35,287 nucleotides of DNA from the NCBI GenBank assembly GCA_964483155.1, contig CAZAAC010000027.1, positions 1 to 35,287 of the forward strand. Direction: 5' to 3'. The number at the start of each line of letters is the position of its first letter. The stretch's first letter is position 1. The translations under genes were made by a program, and so were the position numbers. This document shows positions 31,434 through 35,287 of the stretch, one piece after another. The notes under the pieces are model-generated. The model was not told the origin of the DNA and made no database searches. It saw nothing but the letters and a program-made list of their open reading frames with translations. Origin of the DNA: JAAYYM01 sp964483155. Lineage in GTDB: Bacteria; Bacillota; Clostridia; Lachnospirales; Lachnospiraceae.

Positions 31434-33500
31434 TTATAATTGTACCTTATCATATGCACGATGGCGATATCCATTAAGTTGTTCTTTAATCAATTGATTT
31501 GTTTGCTCTGTTAGCAGTGTATCATTTTTCATAATCTCAGTAACAGCTTCACTCGCATTTTGTAATATATCGGCGTCTGAAAAAACATCACCTATTGCAA
31601 ATGAAAGGGAACCGCTCTGCCGGATTCCAAAGAAATCTCCTGGCCCTCTTGTCTTTAAATCTTCAGATGCAATGAAAAAACCATCGTTAGATTGATTCAG
31701 AATCTCCAGGCGTTTCATAGTCTGACTTGTATCAGAGCTACTCATAAATATGCAGTATGACTGATGCTTACCACGTCCAATTCGTCCACGTAACTGATGA
31801 AGCTGCGACAACCCAAAACGTTCTGCATTTTCAATCAGCATAACGGATGCATTTGGAACATTAACACCAACCTCAATTACTGTCGTAGAAACAAGCACCT
31901 GTATCTTGTTCTTTACAAAGGATTCCATTATTTTATTTTTATCTTTTGCTAACATTTTCCCATGCAGATAAGAAATTTGAATCGTTTCCGGGAAATATTC
32001 TTTTAACCTTTGTGTATAAGTCATTACATTTTCTGCATCTATTGTCTCATTCTCTTCCACCATTGGACATATAATATATGCTTGTCTTCCAAGATGAACT
32101 TCATTAAAAATTAATTCATATGCCTTTTTCCTATAATTTGTATTTACAACACAATTCTTGACGGGGATCCGTTCAGCAGGTAGTTCATCAATCACTGAAA
32201 CATCCAAATCACCATATAGAATGATACCCAGTGTTCTGGGAATTGGTGTTGCACTCATTACAAGAATATGTGGTACACGATGTCCTGCTTTTTGTGACAG
32301 CAGTTCACGTTGCTTTACCCCGAACCGATGTTGCTCATCTGTAATTGCAAGTGCAAGATTGTGGTAAATCACCTTTTCTTGAATCAAGGCATGTGTTCCA
32401 ATAATAATTTGATACTGATTGTCTTTTATCATAGTATATATTTCTTGCTTGTTTTTCAACGTCATCGAGCCTGTTAGCAATACGACTTTTAATGGAATAT
32501 TATAATTTTTTAAAATTGCACAGACTGTTTCATAGTGTTGTACTGCCAGTACTTCTGTCGGTGCCATAAAAGCAGACTGATAACCATTAATCCCAACCAT
32601 TATACATGCTAAAATAGCAATTATCGTTTTCCCACTTCCCACATCGCCTTGTATCAACCGACTCATTGATTTACAAGACTGCATATCACCTGCAATATCA
32701 TTCCACGCCCTTATCTGGGCAGCAGTAAGGCTATATGGCAATTTTTCTATGAGACGCGTTGTCTCTGACACTTCAATCATTGGGAATTCATTTTTTTCTT
32801 TATCTGTTTGTTCTTTTAACAATCTCAGATTTAATAAAAAAAGAAAAAATTCTTCAAATACAAGTCTGCGTCTAGCACTTACCAATGCATCCTCATTTAG
32901 TGGAAAATGAATATTCCTGATTGCCATTTCATGACTTTCCATATGATATTTTTTGATCACTTCAGCAGGAATAAATTCAAGACATGCAATATCTGTATGC
33001 AACAATTGCTTGATTGATTTTATGATCATTTGATTGGTAAGTTTTTTTGTAAGTGAATATACTGGTTGCATCGTATTCAGTAATGCCATATACTCGGTTT
33101 CCACATAGTATTTGGGTTGTTCCATTTCCCAAGAGGCTTCTTTATTACTTGATAATATTCCTCTAAATATATAGACTTGACCTTTTTGAATTGTTTTTTT
33201 TAAAAAGGGCATATTAAACCACGTTATATGCAGCTTAATATCATTTGTAAGTACTGTCACGCTAATAATTTGAAGATTTTTTACATGTTTTAATACAGGA
33301 GAGCTAATGATCGTTCCTTTGATTGCAATGGTTTTGCCTATATACTTCTTATCAATTGAAACAGGATTTTCAAATACGATATAATGAGTAGGATAATATT
33401 GTAGCAAATCAACTGTTGAAAAAATGCCAATTTTGCCATATAATTCAGCAGTTTTCTCTCCAACACCTTTTAACTCTTTTATCGGTTTACTATTTACCAT
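31434..33500 (-). CDS. recG: ATP-dependent DNA helicase RecG
   Basis: A 688-residue helicase that reverses stalled forks and branch-migrates Holliday junctions. The N-terminal wedge/OB domain (about 1-150) is followed by the helicase motor: Walker A GDVGSGKT, motif II DEQHRFGVKQR, motif III MSATPIPRTL, and motifs V and VI TTVIEVGVNVPNA and QLRGRIGRG. GAGG lies 7 nt before the start. It sits between fakA and degV, a common Firmicute neighbourhood. Confidence 0.97.
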   Translation of the reverse strand: MVNSKPIKELKGVGEKTAELYGKIGIFSTVDLLQYYPTHYIVFENPVSIDKKYIGKTIAIKGTIISSPVLKHVKNLQIISVTVLTNDIKLHITWFNMPFLKKTIQKGQVYIFRGILSSNKEASWEMEQPKYYVETEYMALLNTMQPVYSLTKKLTNQMIIKSIKQLLHTDIACLEFIPAEVIKKYHMESHEMAIRNIHFPLNEDALVSARRRLVFEEFFLFLLNLRLLKEQTDKEKNEFPMIEVSETTRLIEKLPYSLTAAQIRAWNDIAGDMQSCKSMSRLIQGDVGSGKTIIAILACIMVGINGYQSAFMAPTEVLAVQHYETVCAILKNYNIPLKVVLLTGSMTLKNKQEIYTMIKDNQYQIIIGTHALIQEKVIYHNLALAITDEQHRFGVKQRELLSQKAGHRVPHILVMSATPIPRTLGIILYGDLDVSVIDELPAERIPVKNCVVNTNYRKKAYELIFNEVHLGRQAYIICPMVEENETIDAENVMTYTQRLKEYFPETIQISYLHGKMLAKDKNKIMESFVKNKIQVLVSTTVIEVGVNVPNASVMLIENAERFGLSQLHQLRGRIGRGKHQSYCIFMSSSDTSQTMKRLEILNQSNDGFFIASEDLKTRGPGDFFGIRQSGSLSFAIGDVFSDADILQNASEAVTEIMKNDTLLTEQTNQLIKEQLNGYRHRAYDKVQL

Positions 33501-33518
33501 TTTGCAACCTCTAACTTA

Positions 33519-33548
33519 TATGACTTGCCGTGTCAACAGCAAGTCATA
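33519..33548. repeat. Hairpin between fakA and recG
   Basis: A perfect 10-bp inverted repeat (TATGACTTGC and complement) with a 10-nt loop, located 13 nt after the fakA stop and a few bases before the recG ribosome binding site. No T run follows on the minus strand. It may be an attenuator, an mRNA processing signal or a weak terminator. Confidence 0.55.
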
Positions 33549-33561
33549 GGATAAATATTAT

Positions 33562-35287
33562 TTATTCCACGGAAATGATATAGTAATAAATAGGTTGTCC
33601 TCCAAAATGAACTTCCAAATCACAATTAGGATATGCTTTTTCAACTTCAGCAGCAAAATCACTAACTACTTCTTCATCAACATCGCTTCCATAATAGATA
33701 CTGATTAACTCAGCATCTTCATCAACCAGTTTGTCAAGCATTTTGCGTGCCGTATCTTCGACAACAGTTCCAACTGCTAAAATATCATGATCACCAATCC
33801 CCATAATATTTCCCTGCTTAATTTCGATATCGTTTATTACAGTATCTCTTACAGCATAAGTAACTTGGCCTGTCTTGACCTTTTTGATTTCATCCAGCAT
33901 CAACTTTTCATTTTCTTCGACTGATTTATCATTCATAAAGTTAATAATCGCCGTGATACCCTGTGGCGCAGTCTTTGTTGGAATCACAATAATATTTTTA
34001 TCTTTTACAAGATAAACGGTTTGATTTGCAGCTAGAATAATATTTTTATTATTTGGCAATATAAATATATTTTTTGCATTGACAGCATCGATTGCGTTCA
34101 ACATATCTTCCGTGCTTGGATTCATAGTCTGCCCGCCTTCAATTATATAATCAACACCCAACCCTTTAAAAATAGTATTTATGCCTTCTCCGACTGAAAC
34201 TGCAACAAATCCAAATTCTTTCTGCTCGGATTTGATTTCATCCACAGGTTTTTCTTGGACAGGAGTTACCGCCGGTTCTAATGGAGAAATCACAGTATCG
34301 GATGTCTTATTCTTCTTTGCATCAACAGTTGTAACCTCTGCCATCTTAAAAAGCTTCTCTTCATGCTCTTCACGCATATTATCAATCTTCATATTGGTAA
34401 GTGCCCCATAGGTCAATGCTTTCTGAATGGCGAGGCCAGGATCATTTGTGTGAACATGAACCTTAACAATATCATCATCAGCAACAACTACAATCGAATC
34501 ACCTATTGAAACAAGGAAATTTTTAAAATCAATTTCATTTTTAGCATTAAATACATTTGATACCATAATGATAAACTCTGTACAATACCCAAATTCAATT
34601 TCCATGGCTGCCTGTGCTTCAAGGCTGCTGACTGGAGCATTTCCCTTACTAGAAACAGGTTGCTGTGAATAGGTGTCATTAACATCTTTCCCAAGAAGTG
34701 CATCATATGCGCCCCTCATAACTTCCATTAATCCTTGACCACCTGAATCAACTACGCCGGCTTGTTTTAATACAGGCAGCATTTCAGGTGTTTTACTTAG
34801 AACCTCATCGGCATATTTAATTACTTCACCGATAATATAGCCTAAGTCATCTGATGTCGTGACTAATTCTGCGGCTTTATCAGCAGCACCTCTTGCAACA
34901 GTAAGTATTGTACCCTCTTTTGGCTTCATGACAGCTTTATAAGCCGTCTCAGAAGCTCTATTTAAGGCATTGGCTAATATGGTTGCATCAATTTCATCAT
35001 AATCTTTCATTACTTTCGTAAAACCTCTAAATAATTGAGATAAGATAACGCCAGAATTACCTCTTGCCCCACGCAGTGAGCCCGAAGAAATTGCTTTACA
35101 TAAAGATTCCATAGTTATGTCTTCTATGCAAGAAACCTCTTTTGCCGCAGACATGATAGTAAGCGTCATATTAGTACCTGTATCACCGTCAGGAACTGGA
35201 AATACATTTAACTCATTAATCCATTCTTTTTTTGACTCCAAGTTATTTGCGCCCGCTAAAAACATCTTTGCCGCTGTTTTTGCGTCG
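33562..35287 (-). CDS. fakA: Fatty acid kinase FakA (DAK2/YloV family), 5' end cut by window
   Basis: The ATP-dependent kinase that phosphorylates FakB-bound fatty acids. The N-terminal DhaL/DAK2 nucleotide domain has NVFPVPDGDTGTNM (Mg2+-binding aspartates) and GARGNSGVILSQ; the middle domain has VKVHVHTNDPG; the C-terminal domain (last 200 residues) is EDD-like and ends YYIISVE. The frame stays open to the window's right end as DAKTAAKMFLAGA, matching the family start region, so the true start lies just outside; the ATG at 35265 is internal. fakA and recG are adjacent in many Firmicutes. Confidence 0.93.
   Translation of the reverse strand, partial: DAKTAAKMFLAGANNLESKKEWINELNVFPVPDGDTGTNMTLTIMSAAKEVSCIEDITMESLCKAISSGSLRGARGNSGVILSQLFRGFTKVMKDYDEIDATILANALNRASETAYKAVMKPKEGTILTVARGAADKAAELVTTSDDLGYIIGEVIKYADEVLSKTPEMLPVLKQAGVVDSGGQGLMEVMRGAYDALLGKDVNDTYSQQPVSSKGNAPVSSLEAQAAMEIEFGYCTEFIIMVSNVFNAKNEIDFKNFLVSIGDSIVVVADDDIVKVHVHTNDPGLAIQKALTYGALTNMKIDNMREEHEEKLFKMAEVTTVDAKKNKTSDTVISPLEPAVTPVQEKPVDEIKSEQKEFGFVAVSVGEGINTIFKGLGVDYIIEGGQTMNPSTEDMLNAIDAVNAKNIFILPNNKNIILAANQTVYLVKDKNIIVIPTKTAPQGITAIINFMNDKSVEENEKLMLDEIKKVKTGQVTYAVRDTVINDIEIKQGNIMGIGDHDILAVGTVVEDTARKMLDKLVDEDAELISIYYGSDVDEEVVSDFAAEVEKAYPNCDLEVHFGGQPIYYYIISVE

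Noticed and set aside
33501..33561. TTGACA upstream of recG as a promoter
   Set aside because: No acceptable -10 lies 16-18 bp downstream; the hexamer falls in the loop of the hairpin.

Overview
The window looks like chromosomal core DNA from a low-GC Gram-positive anaerobe of the Clostridia, most likely Lachnospiraceae or a close relative. This placement is inferred from gene content, not from a database search. The pointers are AT-rich sequence with strong AGGAGG-type ribosome binding sites, a DinR-type LexA with GAAC-N4-GTTC boxes, an L27 with a cleavable N-terminus beside its Prp protease, a HisZ-dependent short HisG, RecU, FakA/DegV and a paired TIGR03960/DUF2344 radical SAM set. All genes except lexA lie on the minus strand, so transcription runs from high to low coordinates. 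I see no prophage, insertion sequence, CRISPR array, tRNA or rRNA.

Layout in transcription order (right to left): (1) fakA (cut by the right edge), recG and a degV gene. (2) A type II topoisomerase pair (parE/gyrB-like and parC/gyrA-like), then rsmD, coaD and a coiled-coil protein of unknown function. (3) A probable operon of pepD, a HAD phosphatase, a YgiQ radical SAM protein, a short-chain dehydrogenase, an unrecognised two-helix membrane protein, an RluA-type pseudouridine synthase and recU. (4) hisZ-hisG-hisD-hisB-hisIE behind a near-perfect promoter and a repeated/palindromic candidate operator; the HisIE protein carries an N-terminal HisF-like domain that looks catalytically dead. (5) A secreted InlB-repeat protein with its own promoter. 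(6) The ribosome/RNA block: TIGR03960 radical SAM, DUF2344, RNase G-like, rplU, prp and rpmA; then, after a terminator, obg, yhbY, nadD and yqeK. (7) An SOS island: lexA (plus strand) divergent from a YneA-like LysM division inhibitor, with two clear LexA boxes, one between the -35 and -10 of the yneA promoter; a YczE-like membrane protein follows. (8) A peroxide-defence unit (Cys-type gpx plus ohrR), then a bacteriohemerythrin.

There is one assembly gap (100 N at 1492-1591). The 55 bases before it are identical to the 55 after it. The two contigs therefore most likely overlap, and the real chromosome has one copy and no missing DNA. Joining them places a perfect sigma-A promoter and an OhrR-type operator directly upstream of gpx.

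Most of the window is conserved housekeeping DNA. I found no convincing wholly new system. The best leads are the degenerate HisF-HisIE fusion, the candidate his operator, the false gap hiding the gpx-ohrR control region, the secreted InlB-repeat protein, and two uncharacterised proteins (coiled-coil at 24360-25028, membrane protein at 18936-19505).
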